A DNA stretch of 64,000 nt from Methyloligella halotolerans (GCF_001708935.1 NZ_MASI01000003.1:99501-163500), one strand, 5' to 3'. Counted from the first letter of the stretch, positions 9,069 to 19,335 are shown. Numbers and translations are program-made. The notes: generated from the letters alone by a model not told the origin.

Positions 9069-9860
9069 CTAGCGGAGGGCGAGGGTGAGGAAGCGGTCGA
9101 TCATGGTATTGACCTGGTTCGGGATCTCGATCTGGCAGAAATGGCCGGCGCCGACGGTCTTGCCGTAGATCATGTGGGGAGCGGCCGCCTCGAAACGCGA
9201 CATCTCCGAGGGCGGGCAGGATTCTCGGGTGGCCAGATAGAGGCAGGGGACCGGGAGCTCTCTCTGATGGCCGCCGGGCTCATAGGTCTGGAGGTTCTCC
9301 AGGCAGGAGATCATGACGTGCTGCGGTGTCGCCGCCATGACGTCGAGGAGCCGTTCCTTGCGCACCGGATCGTCGTATTCCAGGAAGAGAATGTCTTCTG
9401 CGTAATCGCGCAGGGTCTCGCGATAGTCCTCGCCGCGCAAAGCCTCGAGCAGCTCGCCGACCCGAGCCGTTTTGGAGTCCGGCAGTACGGCGGCGGAATC
9501 CAGCATCACGACGGCGGCGGCGAGATGGGGGTAGCGCATGCCGATCTCGAATCCGATGATCCCGCCCATGCCATGGCCGATGAGGATCGGCCGGCGGATC
9601 TGCAGGTCGGCCAGCAGCAGTGCGATGTCGTCGGCGAAGGCCTGCATGGTGTAGGGCGCGTCGGGCTTGTCGCTCTTGCCGTGGCCACGGAGATCCATGG
9701 TGACGACGGTATGGCCGGCGGGGGCATAATGGGAAAACTGCTCCGACAGGAAGCTGTGGTCGCCGCACCAGCCATGGATCAGAACGACGGGCCACTTGCT
9801 GCCCGTGGCCTTGCGGAAGTTGATATTGACCGGCGTTTGTTCGGTGTCTTCTTGCGCCAT
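9069..9860 (-). CDS. alpha/beta-hydrolase fold protein lacking the nucleophile serine
   Basis: The protein is 263 residues from the ATG at 9860 (a TTG at 9905 would add 15). The fold markers are clear: VVLIHGWCGDHSF oxyanion region, DLRGHGKSD, and a late GAGHFCQIE histidine. The nucleophile elbow reads GHGMGG where the family has GHSMGG, so glycine replaces the catalytic serine. This is encoded by an unambiguous GGC. The protein may be inactive as an esterase, may use another mechanism, or may be a binding protein. No partner gene is obvious; an aldo/keto reductase is divergent from it. Confidence 0.75.
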   Translation of the reverse strand: MAQEDTEQTPVNINFRKATGSKWPVVLIHGWCGDHSFLSEQFSHYAPAGHTVVTMDLRGHGKSDKPDAPYTMQAFADDIALLLADLQIRRPILIGHGMGGIIGFEIGMRYPHLAAAVVMLDSAAVLPDSKTARVGELLEALRGEDYRETLRDYAEDILFLEYDDPVRKERLLDVMAATPQHVMISCLENLQTYEPGGHQRELPVPCLYLATRESCPPSEMSRFEAAAPHMIYGKTVGAGHFCQIEIPNQVNTMIDRFLTLALR

Positions 9861-9989
9861 TTGATCGATCCGTCGCGGCCTCTTCTTGTCGGGCCGGCGC
9901 GCCAAATTGTCTGCGCCGGGGTTTCGGCTTCGCCGGCGGACGCCTATCTGCGAGACAGCGCAGAATCGAAGCTTCGGGAGCTATCAAAC

Positions 9990-10982
9990 ATGGAAACGAT
10001 CGAGATTGGCAATTCCGGGCTGACGGCCTCGCGCATCGGGCTGGGGACTTGGGCGATCGGCGGCTGGATGTGGGGCGGCACGGAAGAGGCCGACGCCATC
10101 GATACCATCCAGCAGGCGGTTGAGCGCGGCGTCACGCTTATCGACACCGCGCCGGTCTATGGCTTCGGGCGATCCGAGGAGATCGTCGGCAAGGCGATTT
10201 CCCAAGGCGGGCTACGGGATAAGGTGGTGATCGCGACCAAGGTCGGGCTCAACTGGGGCTCCGACGAGAAGCCGTTCCGGGATTCCAGCCCGGCGCGACT
10301 CCGGCAGGAGATCGAGGATTCCCTGCGGCGGCTCGACACCGATGTCATCGATCTCTACCAGGTACATTGGCCGGATCCGAAGACGCCCTTTGCCGAAACG
10401 GCGGAGGTGCTCGAAGGCTTGAAAAAGGAGGGGAAGATCCGGGCCATCGGCGTCAGCAACTATTCGCCGGCGGAGGTGGACGATTTCCGCAAGGGCGGAA
10501 GCCTCGATGCGGTGCAGCCACCCTATAATCTGTTCGAGCGCGAGATCGACAACGACGTCATTCCCTACGCTGAGCTCAACGGGCTCACGGCGCTCTGCTA
10601 CGGCGCGCTGTGCCGCGGACTTCTATCGGGCAAGGTCACGGCCGACCGGGAGTTCGAGGGCGACGATCTGCGCAACAACGATCCCAAATTCCAGGCGGAG
10701 ACGCTGCCAAACTACATTGCGGCGGTGGACGACCTCCACGCCCTCGCGCAGGAGCGCTTCGGAAAATCCGTGCTGGCTCTCGCGATACGCTGGGTGCTCG
10801 ACCAGGGGCCGACGATCGCGCTGTGGGGTGCGCGCCATCCGAGGCAGCTCGACGCCATGGCCGATGTCGAGGGCTGGCATGTGGACGATGCGGCGAAGGC
10901 GGAGATCGACGCGATCCTGAAGCGCCACATTCCGGAGCCGATCTCCCCGGCCTTCATGGCGCCTCCGTTGAAAGCGGCGTGA
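9990..10982 (+). CDS. aldo/keto reductase
   Basis: The protein is 330 residues from the ATG at 9990. An open frame continues far upstream on the plus strand but only as a shadow of the two minus-strand genes. AKR marks are present: LIDTAPVYGFGRSEE carries the catalytic Asp and Tyr, VIATKVG the Lys, and LYQVHWPD the His. It is similar in length to the potassium-channel-beta/YajO-type reductases that use NADPH to reduce aldehydes. The natural substrate is unknown. It is followed seven bases later by the MaoC gene. Confidence 0.85.
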   Translation: METIEIGNSGLTASRIGLGTWAIGGWMWGGTEEADAIDTIQQAVERGVTLIDTAPVYGFGRSEEIVGKAISQGGLRDKVVIATKVGLNWGSDEKPFRDSSPARLRQEIEDSLRRLDTDVIDLYQVHWPDPKTPFAETAEVLEGLKKEGKIRAIGVSNYSPAEVDDFRKGGSLDAVQPPYNLFEREIDNDVIPYAELNGLTALCYGALCRGLLSGKVTADREFEGDDLRNNDPKFQAETLPNYIAAVDDLHALAQERFGKSVLALAIRWVLDQGPTIALWGARHPRQLDAMADVEGWHVDDAAKAEIDAILKRHIPEPISPAFMAPPLKAA

Positions 10983-10989
10983 GGCATCC

Positions 10990-11496
10990 ATGAGCGGCGA
11001 CGAAAGCAAGGTCGGCGAAAAAGGCCAGCACAGCCAGGGAAGTCCCAAGGCCACGGATTTCTATCTCGAAGATCTTTCGGTCGGTCAGACGTTTCGCACC
11101 GGAGAGCACCGGATGGAGGCCGACGAGATAAAACGCTTCGCCCAGCAGTTCGACCCCCAGGTCTTCCACACGGACGAGACGGGCGCGGCGGAAAGCTTCT
11201 TTGGCGAGCTGGTGGCAAGCGGCTGGCATACGGGCTCGGTCACCATGCGTCTGCTGGTGGAGAGCCGATGGCTTGCCGACGGCTTCATCGGCAGCCGGAT
11301 CGACGTGACGTGGCCGCAGGCTGTCAAGCCCGGCGATCGACTTCATGCGGAAGGCGTCATCGTCGATATCGAGAACTCGAAGTCGCGGCCCGAGCGGGGC
11401 CGGGTGACGGTCGATGTGCGCACGCTCAATCAGCGGGACGAGGTCGTGCAGCGCATGACAACTACGCTACTGGTGCATCGACGACCGGCGCGGTGA
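10990..11496 (+). CDS. MaoC-family hot-dog dehydratase
   Basis: The 168-residue protein carries a single MaoC-like hot-dog fold. The hydratase motif is seen in FAQQFDPQVFHTDE (Asp and His spaced five apart), and GELVASGWHTGS matches the family's central helix. Members hydrate enoyl-CoA thioesters. It starts seven bases after the aldo/keto reductase, probably in one operon. Its last 35 bases overlap the end of the convergent flavoprotein gene. Confidence 0.8.
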   Translation: MSGDESKVGEKGQHSQGSPKATDFYLEDLSVGQTFRTGEHRMEADEIKRFAQQFDPQVFHTDETGAAESFFGELVASGWHTGSVTMRLLVESRWLADGFIGSRIDVTWPQAVKPGDRLHAEGVIVDIENSKSRPERGRVTVDVRTLNQRDEVVQRMTTTLLVHRRPAR

Positions 11497-13231
11497 CGGC
11501 TCCGTTGCTTTGCTCGGGCATAGGCGCCTGGCTCAAATAGGTGTGGATCGAGCGGACGACGGCGGCACCTTCCCCGATGGCGCCGCCGATGCGCTTCACG
11601 GAGCCCGCCCGGACGTCGCCGATGGCGAAGACGCCTGGCAGGCTGGATTCCAGCGGCAGGCTCTCCGCGCCGCCGTCATTCGCGTTTCCGGTCTGGACAA
11701 ACCCCGCCTGATCCACCGTCACGCCGCATCCGTCGAGCCATTCGGTCTCCGGATCGGCGCCGATAAACAGGAACACATCGCGGATATCGCCGGTGGTCTC
11801 TTCGCCGTTCGATTTATCCCGCCAGCGGACACGCTCCAGGCCCGAAAGGCGGCTGCCTTCCAGTCCGACGATCTCCGTCTCGTACATGAGGTCGATATTC
11901 GGCGAGGCCTCGAGGCGGTCGATGAGGTAGCGGGACATGCTGCTGGCGAGGCTGTCCCTCCGCACCATCATCCGTACCCTGTCGGCATGGCCTGAGAGAA
12001 ACACCGCGGCCTGGCCGGCCGAGTTGCCGCCGCCGACGAGGATCACCTCGCGGCCCCGGACGCGTTGGGCCTCGAGAGGGGAAGCCCAATACCAGATGCC
12101 ACGCCCCTCCAAATCTTCGAGACCCTCGAGATCCGGCCGGCGGTAGCGGGCGCCGCTCGCCACGACCACGGTCCTGGCGCGAATGAGGTCGCCATCGGCC
12201 GAATGGAGCTGGAATATGCCGTCGGCACAGTCGCAGTCGAGCTTGGTGACGGTCACGGGGATACGGATTTCGACGCCGAATTTCTGCGCCTGCACGAAGG
12301 CGCGTCCGACCAGGGCACGGCCGCTGATGCCCGTTGGGAAGCCGAAATAGTTCTCGATGCGGGCGCTCGCCCCCGCCTGGCCGCCATAGGACCGGCAGTC
12401 CAGCGCGATGACCGACAAGCCCTCCGAGGCCGCATAGACGGAGGTGGAGAGGCCGGCCGGTCCTGCGCCGACCACGGCCACGTCGAAGACCTTGTCCGTG
12501 ACGCCCTGGCCGAGCATGCCCATGGCGCGGGCGAACTCTCCTTCCGTCGGGTTCTGAAGGATCGACCCATCGGGGCAGAGCACGAGCGGCAGCTGATCGC
12601 ATGTGGCGGAGATGCGCTCCAGCACTGCGGCACCCTCCCGGTCGATGCAGGGATCGATGAGGTGATAGGGCTGGCCGTTGCGGTTCATGAAGCCCTGGAG
12701 GCGGATGACGTCGGCATGGTCCGGATGGCCGACGATGAGAGCGCTGCCGAAGCCGCTCTCCAACAGCCCCACGCGACGCAGGATCAGAGCCCTGGTGATG
12801 CGTTCGCCGAGATCGGCCTCCGCCACCAGAAGCGCCCGAAGCTGATCCGGCGGGATGAGCAGCGCTTCCACGTCGCTCTCGGCGCGGATGTCCACGAGAG
12901 AGGCGCGATCGGAGAGCTGACCGATCTCGGCCAGGAACTGACCCGGACCCTGCTCGATCACCGGCGTGACGTGACCCAACCCGTCGCGCTGGGTGACGGC
13001 GACCTGACCCGAGATCACCACGAACATGCCCGGCGCCGGTCGCCCGGCCTCGAAGAGCATGTCGCCTGCGGAGAAGCTGCGGGGCGTGCCGAAGCGGCGG
13101 ATCCGGTCGATCTCTTCGTGGGTGAGGACCGGAAAGGTCTGCGCATGGCGCGGGCGGCGCTCCGGGGGCGAAGTCTCGGTCTGGGATGAGGTCTCGGTCG
13201 GGAATTCAGCGGCCATGGCGTCGGACTCCAA
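11462..13231 (-). CDS. cyclic-nucleotide-binding domain fused to thioredoxin-reductase-like flavoprotein
   Basis: The 589-residue fusion has a cNMP-binding domain at about residues 30-150 (FEAGRPAPGMFVVISGQVAV, FLAEIGQLSDRASLVDIRA). A middle alpha/beta segment near 165-245 follows, and then a two-dinucleotide-domain reductase from about 250 (VAVVGAGPAGLSTSVYAASEG for FAD, VILVGGGNSAGQAAVFL for NAD(P)H). Where thioredoxin reductases have the redox CxxC (in xYCATC), this protein has RGIWYWASPLEA, so it lacks the disulfide. It therefore should not reduce thioredoxin in the usual way and may be a ferredoxin/flavin or other NAD(P)H oxidoreductase controlled by a nucleotide. The tail overlaps the MaoC gene by 35 bases. 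Confidence 0.8.
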   Translation of the reverse strand: MESDAMAAEFPTETSSQTETSPPERRPRHAQTFPVLTHEEIDRIRRFGTPRSFSAGDMLFEAGRPAPGMFVVISGQVAVTQRDGLGHVTPVIEQGPGQFLAEIGQLSDRASLVDIRAESDVEALLIPPDQLRALLVAEADLGERITRALILRRVGLLESGFGSALIVGHPDHADVIRLQGFMNRNGQPYHLIDPCIDREGAAVLERISATCDQLPLVLCPDGSILQNPTEGEFARAMGMLGQGVTDKVFDVAVVGAGPAGLSTSVYAASEGLSVIALDCRSYGGQAGASARIENYFGFPTGISGRALVGRAFVQAQKFGVEIRIPVTVTKLDCDCADGIFQLHSADGDLIRARTVVVASGARYRRPDLEGLEDLEGRGIWYWASPLEAQRVRGREVILVGGGNSAGQAAVFLSGHADRVRMMVRRDSLASSMSRYLIDRLEASPNIDLMYETEIVGLEGSRLSGLERVRWRDKSNGEETTGDIRDVFLFIGADPETEWLDGCGVTVDQAGFVQTGNANDGGAESLPLESSLPGVFAIGDVRAGSVKRIGGAIGEGAAVVRSIHTYLSQAPMPEQSNGAVTAPVVDAPVA

Positions 13232-13583
13232 TGCGAGCCAGTGTCGGCGGGGCGCCGGATTTGGCGCATCTTACACCGTGCCGGCTTGCGGTTGCGCGCA
13301 CCAATTGGCGCACGGAATTGGGGTCGAAACGCGTCATGCGCCGGCGGTTGCCGCCTATCGCTTGCGCCTGTGCGGACACGGTACGAGCGGTACAGACGCC
13401 GCTTGAGACACGCCGCCGAAACGGCTCCACAGCTTATCCACCGGCAATTCAGCGCGGCTCCACAAGACCTCTGGACTGTTGCACAAAAGACTCATGATCG
13501 AATTTATCTAGAGTCTCAGAGGCTTAGCAATTGTCGCATCTCTGCGAATCGGTTGTCTTTTACAACTATTAGGAGGTGCGGAC
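13232..13583. other. intergenic region between divergent genes
   Basis: About 350 bases separate the flavoprotein start (minus) from the barrel gene start (plus). A strong ribosome site AGGAGG lies at 13571-13576. A possible promoter pair TTGCAC (13479) and TTTATC (13503) is weak. No repeat or RNA gene is evident. Confidence 0.35.
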
Positions 13584-14956
13584 ATGAATAAGCTAATTTT
13601 GGGGCTCGCGCTGGCGGCGGTGGCGGTCCCCATGGAGGCCTTAGCGCAAGGTGCGGAACCGGTCGTAAACGAGGATCAGATCGGTCCAGTCGGCGAAGAG
13701 ACCCGGCGGGGGGCGGGGGTCAATATCTTCGAATCCCTCAATCCCGAGCCACCGACAGAAACGGCGACTCAGGCGGACGACCAGGACTACCAGTCGTTCG
13801 ATCGCTTCGATCCCTATGGGCTGAAAGGGTTCCGCGCCGGACCCTTCACGGTCTACCCGTCGGTGACGGGCGGGCTGATGTACGACGACAACGTGTTCGC
13901 ATTGGCAACCGATCCGCTGAGCGACTGGATCTATATCGCGAGACCGCAGTTCACCATGCGGTCGAACGGCTGGGAGCGGACCAACATGCTGGTCGAGGGC
14001 TTCCTGGAGGTCCGGGATTACGAGGAATTCAAAAGCGAGGACCAGAACAACGGTGCGATCGGCTTCGCCACCGAGACCCTGGTCAATCAGAATACCCAGT
14101 TGGTGACCCGCGGCCAGTACGTGCACGGTCACGAGTCGCGCGGCGTCAGCCGGAACGTGTTCAACCTGTTCTTCGAGCCGATCGCCTACGATCAGCTCGA
14201 GGGCGCGGCGGCGTTGAACAAGCGCTGGGGCCGGTACTGGGCTTCGGCGGGCGGATCGACGCTGCAGATCGACTATCAGGATGCCATCCTGTTCGGCATC
14301 CCGATCTCCCAGGACTACCGGAGCGGCGATATCGAGAAGGTGCCGCTGCGGGTCGGGTATGTGGTGGCGCCGCAGACCAGCGTCTTCGTGGAAGGCGCTT
14401 ATACGCCCGCAATTTCGAGGTCGATTACTTCAGCTCGGAAGGCTATCGGGTCGTCGGCGGTGTCCTGCTCGAGCCCGGGGACGGGAAAAACATTACCGGC
14501 GAAGTCTTCGTCGGCTACATGAACCAGGACTATAACGGGTTCACCATGCTTCCCGTCTCGACCTGGACGGCGGGCGGCGCGTTGACCTGGGCAGCGACCG
14601 ACAACATGACGGTGACCGCGAGCGGCCGGCGCGAGGCGCTGGAAGCTTCGTTCACCGGCGGCATCATTCCCAATGACGGTATTAGCGTGGTCGAATCCGT
14701 GGCTATCCTGCGGGCCGACTACCGGGTCATGGAAAATGTCGTGGTCGGCGGCGGGATCAGCTACATCCAGGACGACTACAATCTGATCCCGCGGACCGAT
14801 GACGCCTGGAGCCCGCTTGCCTCGGTGAAGTATTTCATCAATCCGACTTTCACGGTCGGTTTCGACTACCGGCGGGTGGATTTCGAATCGAAAGGTATCG
14901 GGCTTCCGTCCTATAACCGGAACGTCTACCTGCTGTCGGCGAACGCGCGCTTCTGA
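13584..14956 (+). CDS. outer-membrane beta-barrel protein (frameshifted as sequenced)
   Basis: The gene opens with a signal peptide (ALAQ cleavage), then an acidic linker and FTVYPSVTGGLMYDDNVF, a phrase of the outer-membrane barrel family (BBP2-type) found next to surface-polymer genes in alphaproteobacteria. The first frame loses sense after VFVEGAY near 14400. A second frame continues as YARNFEVDYFSSEGYRVVGG, MNQDYNG and on to a terminal ANARF with the expected last Phe. The frames join by adding one base around 14398-14410, giving about 457 residues. The convergent neighbour is the large repeat protein; the two could form a surface-export or anchoring pair, which is inference. Confidence 0.7.
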
Positions 14957-14965
14957 TCGCGACGG

Positions 14966-14992
14966 AAAAAGGGCGGAGCCGCAGCTCCGCCC
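14966..14992 (-). terminator. terminator between convergent barrel and repeat-protein genes
   Basis: A perfect 9-bp stem (14971-14979 with 14984-14992) has a CGCA loop. A five-A tract on its left gives a T run in the minus direction, so it best terminates the repeat-protein gene. It may also act on the plus-strand gene. Confidence 0.7.
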
Positions 14993-15017
14993 TTCAGTCG
15001 TCCTCGCTCTCGAAAGA

Positions 15018-18000
15018 CTATTGCTTTCGCTTCGCGGCCTCCGCCACTTCCGGATATCTGCGGGCGATCTCGTTGCAGAGCTTCACCAGATCCTTACGGC
15101 GCCACTTCAGCTCGCGGTAGCGCCTGGGATCCCGCAGCACGTCGACACACAGCCTGGCGAGCTTCTTCAGATCGGCATCCTGATACTGGCCGTTATAGCC
15201 GCCGATCGCCACGCTGCCGCCGCCGCCACCGGAGTCGCCACCGGCATTGTTGCCGTCCTGACCATTGGTGCCCGGGCCGCCGTTGTCACCAACATCGCCG
15301 GGGCCGCCGCCGCCAGGACCGCCATCGCCGGGACCACCATCACCGGGTCCGCCGTCACCAGGTCCACCGTCACCCGGGCCGCGGTCCCCAGGGCCGCCGT
15401 CACCGGGTCCGCCATCGCCGGGGCCGCCGTCGCCCGGATCGGTGTTGAGAACGGAGAGGTTCAGGGTATTGGAATCACCCGAGCCGTCGTCTCCGGTCTC
15501 CGTTCCGCCGAGGTTCAGCAGAGCCACATTGGTGGATGTCGTGCCGTCCCCGCCGCCGGAGTCGCCGGTCAGGGCCTTGGAGAAGTTGAGGGCAGAGACA
15601 TTGGTGGTGAGCGCGTCATCGCCAGTGCTCTTGTCACCGGTCACAGAGTCCGTCGCATTCAGGAGTTGAATGTTGGTGGATCCCGCACTGTCGCCCGAGC
15701 CGCTGTCGCCGGTGTCGGTGCCGTCCGCATTGAGGGCGGACAGGTTCAGCACCGAACCGTCGTCTCCGGAGCCGGACTCGCCGGTTTTGGTGTCCTCGCC
15801 GTTGAGGAACGCGGCGTTGAGATCCGACAGGGAGTCGCCGGACCCGCTGTCTCCCGTCTCGGAGCCGCTTTCGTTCAGCACGGAGAGATTGCCGGACAGG
15901 CTGTCCTCACCGGAACCGCTATCGCCGGCCGAGGTGTCGGAGGCGTTGAGCAGGGAGGCGTTGGTGCCCGCCAGCCCGTCGCCCGATCCCGTGTCGCCGG
16001 TGCGGGTACGGGCCGCATTGAGCAGCGCCGCATTGCCCGTGGTCGCGCGATCTCCGGAGCCGGACTCGCCGGTCTTCGTGTCTTTGCCGTTCAGCGCCGC
16101 CACATTCGGACCCGCCAAGCCGTCGCCGGAGCCGTCATTGCCGGTTTCGGTGCCTTTCGCATTCAGGGCCGAGATATTGCCTGCGATGGTCCGGTCGCCG
16201 GAGCCGGATTCGCCGGTCTGGGTATCGGGACCGTTCAGCGCGGAGACGTTCGGGGCAAGGACATTATCGCCCGAACCCTCGTTTCCGGTCTCGGTGCCTT
16301 CGGCGTTGAGGGCGGAGACGTTGGGTGTGATCCCGCGTTCGCCAGATCCTTCCTCGCCGGTCTTGGTGCCGTCGTTCAGAGCCGACACGTTCGGTGCGGC
16401 GAGCCGGTCCCCGGAGCCTTGGTTACCGGTCTCAGTGTTTGAGTCGAGAGCTGAGACGTTGGGGCTGATGGCGTGATTACCCGAGCCCTCGTTCCCGGTT
16501 TTGGCGCCGTCGTCGAGAACGGCCAGGTTGCCGGAGACGCCCTTGTCGCCCGGACCGCGATTGCCGGTCTCGGTGCCGTTCTTATTCAGCAGCGCGACGT
16601 TGGGGGAGGTGACCGCATCACCGGAGCCCTTGTTGCCGGTCTCGATACCTTCGGCATTCAGGCCCGAGACGTTGCCGGAGACCAACCGCTCGCCGGCGCC
16701 ACGATCACCGGTCTTGTTGCCGTCGGCATTGAGTAGGGAAACGTTGGGCGAAGCGACCGTATCGCCGGAGCCCTCGTTTCCGGTCTGGGTGTTCTCCCCA
16801 TTCAGAGCCGACACGTTCGCGGCGCCGAGGAGATTGTCGCCGGAGCTGTTATCGCCCGTGGTGCTGCCCTTCTTGTTGAAGGCGGCGATGTTGGTCGAGG
16901 TTGCCTTGGAATTGGCATCGCCGCCGGTCTTGGTGCCTGCCGCGTTGGCGACGCCGACATTGGTGGAGGCGATGGCCGCCTCTTCACCGCCGCCGACCTC
17001 GCTCTTGTCGCCGAGCGCTTGGGCGTTCGTGGAGACGATGGCGCCTTCGCTGTTCAGCTTCTTGTCGTTTGGATTGATGTCGAGTGCGAGGCCGCCTTCG
17101 TCGGCCTTCACCGAGACGTCCTGACCGAGCTCGGTGCTGACATCGGCATCGGCCAGCTTGCCGGATTTGCCGCCGTTGCCGAGCTTCAGGCCGCGATCGA
17201 TGCCCGGGCTGACGGATTTGTCAGGCCCGGTGTCGTTCTGGACCAGCTTGGCCGCGGGTTCGACACGAACCGGGTTGCGGACCGGCAGCGGCGGCGGCTC
17301 TGAAGGCGCACCGCTCGCTCGGCGAATGACGTTGTTCGCGGTGCTCGCGACCGCGGATGCCGGCTTGGTCTGGGCAGGTTTGGTATTTGCGATGGCGGGA
17401 GCCCGCTGGACCGGTTGGGTCGCGGCTTGCGTCACGCCGTTACGACAGTTGAACAGGCCTCCGCCACCGGAGCGGGCGTTGCGGGACCCTTCAGGCGGGA
17501 CCACGATTCGCCGGTTGCGATTGTTGAAATCGACACCGCCCGAGAAGAACGATCCCTGGTTCAAGCTCGAGCCGCCTCTGCCGACAGTGCCGGCCGCTCC
17601 CAGGGCATTGTTAACCGCGCCACTCGCGCCGCCCGTCGCGGAGCCGATGCCGCCGCCGAGGCTTCCGCCACCGCCGCCGCCGTGGCACCGCTCAGCGCAC
17701 CGCCGACCGAACCGCCGGTGCTGCCGATCGCGCCGCCGACCGATCCGCCGACGCTACCAACGGTCCCGCCGAATGCGCCTCCGACACTACCGACAGTGCC
17801 GCCGACCGAACCGCCGACCGCGCCGCCGACGCCGCTGGTCACCCCGCCGACCGTCCCTCCGACCCCGCTCGTTACACCGCCGACGGTGCCTCCCACCCCG
17901 CCGGTAATGCCACCTACGGTTCCGCCGAGGCCGCCTCCGCCACCCCCTCCGCCAAGGAACTGGGCGGCGGCAGGTGCCGAGAATGCCGTGGATAGGGCAA

Positions 18001-18052
18001 GAATTGCAGCGAGATAAGCAAGTCGTCCATTGCGCGGGTAGTCAAGGTGCAT
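15018..18052 (-). CDS. large secreted tandem-repeat protein (frameshifted as sequenced)
   Basis: The start at 18052 has GGAGG eight bases upstream. A signal peptide (ending AAAQF) is followed by about 110 residues of VGGTVGG/TSGVGG repeats. One frame then decays into Ala/Arg-rich shadow sequence while another continues as GSLGGGIGSATGGASG; adding one base around 17672-17690 joins them into about 1010 residues. After a Pro/Ala linker come 22 tandem units of 23-24 residues (GSGD, then about five variable residues, NVSALN, then TETGN). A GDGGPG repeat tract follows, then a basic C-terminal domain of about 50 residues with two cysteines (ARLCVDVL, KLCNEIA). The repeats are acidic and could bind calcium. 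I do not recognise the family; a surface structural or adhesive role is inference. Confidence 0.7.
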
Positions 18053-18286
18053 AACCCGGTCCTCCATAGATGGCCATTGGTCGGCCTAATCAGCTTATGG
18101 TGATCCAGGTTGCACAACTCTCGGTTAATTTGCGTCTATCTTCGGTTGCAGAGTCAACGAGCGTTTACCGTGCCGGATAAAGCTAGAGGTAAGAAAAATA
18201 TACCGATAGGTCAGTTAGTTAGGCCGTTACCCGCGATAAATCGCCCCAGTCCTAGGGGTTGCGGCCGATCGGTTGCGGCCGGGTGT

Positions 18287-19300
18287 CTATGAAAGGAGGT
18301 CTGCAACCGCCCGATCGAGGAAAGATGCGAATGCGGGATCCTTGCCGGGCGATGCCGCGCAGTGGCCGAGGTCGGATGCATAGGGGCGGAACTCGGCATT
18401 CGGCATGCGCTCGGCCTCGAGAGCGTTATCCTCCGGCGGGAAGTAGAGATCGGTGGTTGAGGGGATCAGGATCGCCTTGGGGCGGATGCTTTCCAGCGCC
18501 CTGGCGATGTCCCCGCCGTAATGGCCGTTGGCGCTGATGTCGCCGTTCTGCCAGGCCCAAAGCTTGGCCATCAGATCGTTGGCGTCCCAGTTGTCGACGT
18601 GGTCGGCCTCCCAATCCTGCAGCAGCGCTTCGATCGTCTCATAGCCAAGCTGGCGATAGAGCCCATCCCGGAAGAAGGCCTGAGAATAGGCCCAGCCGGC
18701 ATAGACCCTGGCGAAGGCCTTGAGCCCGGCGACAGGCTGGGCGTCGTAATCGCCGCCCTTCCAGGCGCAATCGGCCTGGAGCGCGGCCTTCACGCCTTCC
18801 AGGAACACAATGTTGTGGGGCGAGGTCTTGGCGGAGGCGCAGAAGGGCAGGATCGCTTCGACCATATCGGGATAGAGCGCGCCCCAATGGTAGGTCTGGC
18901 AGCCTGCCATGGACCAGCCGATGACAAGCGCCAGGCGGTCGATGCCGAGCTCCTCCACCACAAGGCGATGCTGGCAGACGACGTTGTCGTAGAGACTGAT
19001 GCGCGGGAAGCGGTGGCCCGCCTGCTCGGGCACGGTGTTGCTCGGCGATGAGGAGAGGCCGTTGCCGAACATGTTGATGGAGACGATGAAGTGGCGCGCC
19101 GGATCGATGGCGCGTCCAGGACCGAAATACGCCTCGTTGCGCGTGTGGGTGCCCGTATAGAAGGTGGGCATGAGGACCGCATTGTCGCCCTTGGACGAGA
19201 GGGTGCCGTAAGTCTTATAGGCGAGCTTGGCGTGCTTCAGGGTCTCGCCCGACTGGAGCGTGACGTCGCCCAGGGCGAATGTTTCGAACTCCGCGGTCAT
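18287..19300 (-). CDS. MetX-like alpha/beta-hydrolase (homoserine acetyltransferase superfamily)
   Basis: The protein is 337 residues from the ATG at 19300; the frame continues upstream to 19678 without supporting signals. LAYKTYGTLSSKGDNAVLMP and the acyl-transferase elbow GWSMAG match the MetX/homoserine O-acetyltransferase superfamily. STTDLYF and LGHCAASPG supply the acid and His of the triad. It lacks the MetX lid region typical of true methionine enzymes and matches a shorter clade of unassigned hydrolases. The substrate is unknown. A LysE-type exporter gene lies immediately upstream on the same strand. Confidence 0.75.
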   Translation of the reverse strand: MTAEFETFALGDVTLQSGETLKHAKLAYKTYGTLSSKGDNAVLMPTFYTGTHTRNEAYFGPGRAIDPARHFIVSINMFGNGLSSSPSNTVPEQAGHRFPRISLYDNVVCQHRLVVEELGIDRLALVIGWSMAGCQTYHWGALYPDMVEAILPFCASAKTSPHNIVFLEGVKAALQADCAWKGGDYDAQPVAGLKAFARVYAGWAYSQAFFRDGLYRQLGYETIEALLQDWEADHVDNWDANDLMAKLWAWQNGDISANGHYGGDIARALESIRPKAILIPSTTDLYFPPEDNALEAERMPNAEFRPYASDLGHCAASPGKDPAFASFLDRAVADLLS

Positions 19301-19335
19301 TGAACTTCTCCTCGCGCGCTTCTTTGCGGCAGCTG

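Noticed and set aside
8727-10982. Open frame of 751 residues on the plus strand
   Set aside because: Only the last 330 residues (from 9990) match the aldo/keto reductase. The rest is antisense to the FabI-like and hydrolase genes and has shadow-like composition.
15265-16736. Long open frames on the plus strand rich in Pro/Ser or Val/Gly
   Set aside because: They are mirror readings of the tandem repeats in the minus-strand gene, which alone has the signal peptide and the ribosome site.
17561-17680. Separate gene ending at 17561
   Set aside because: The Ala/Arg-rich tail of this frame is the out-of-frame reading of the Gly-rich segment that continues in the repeat protein.
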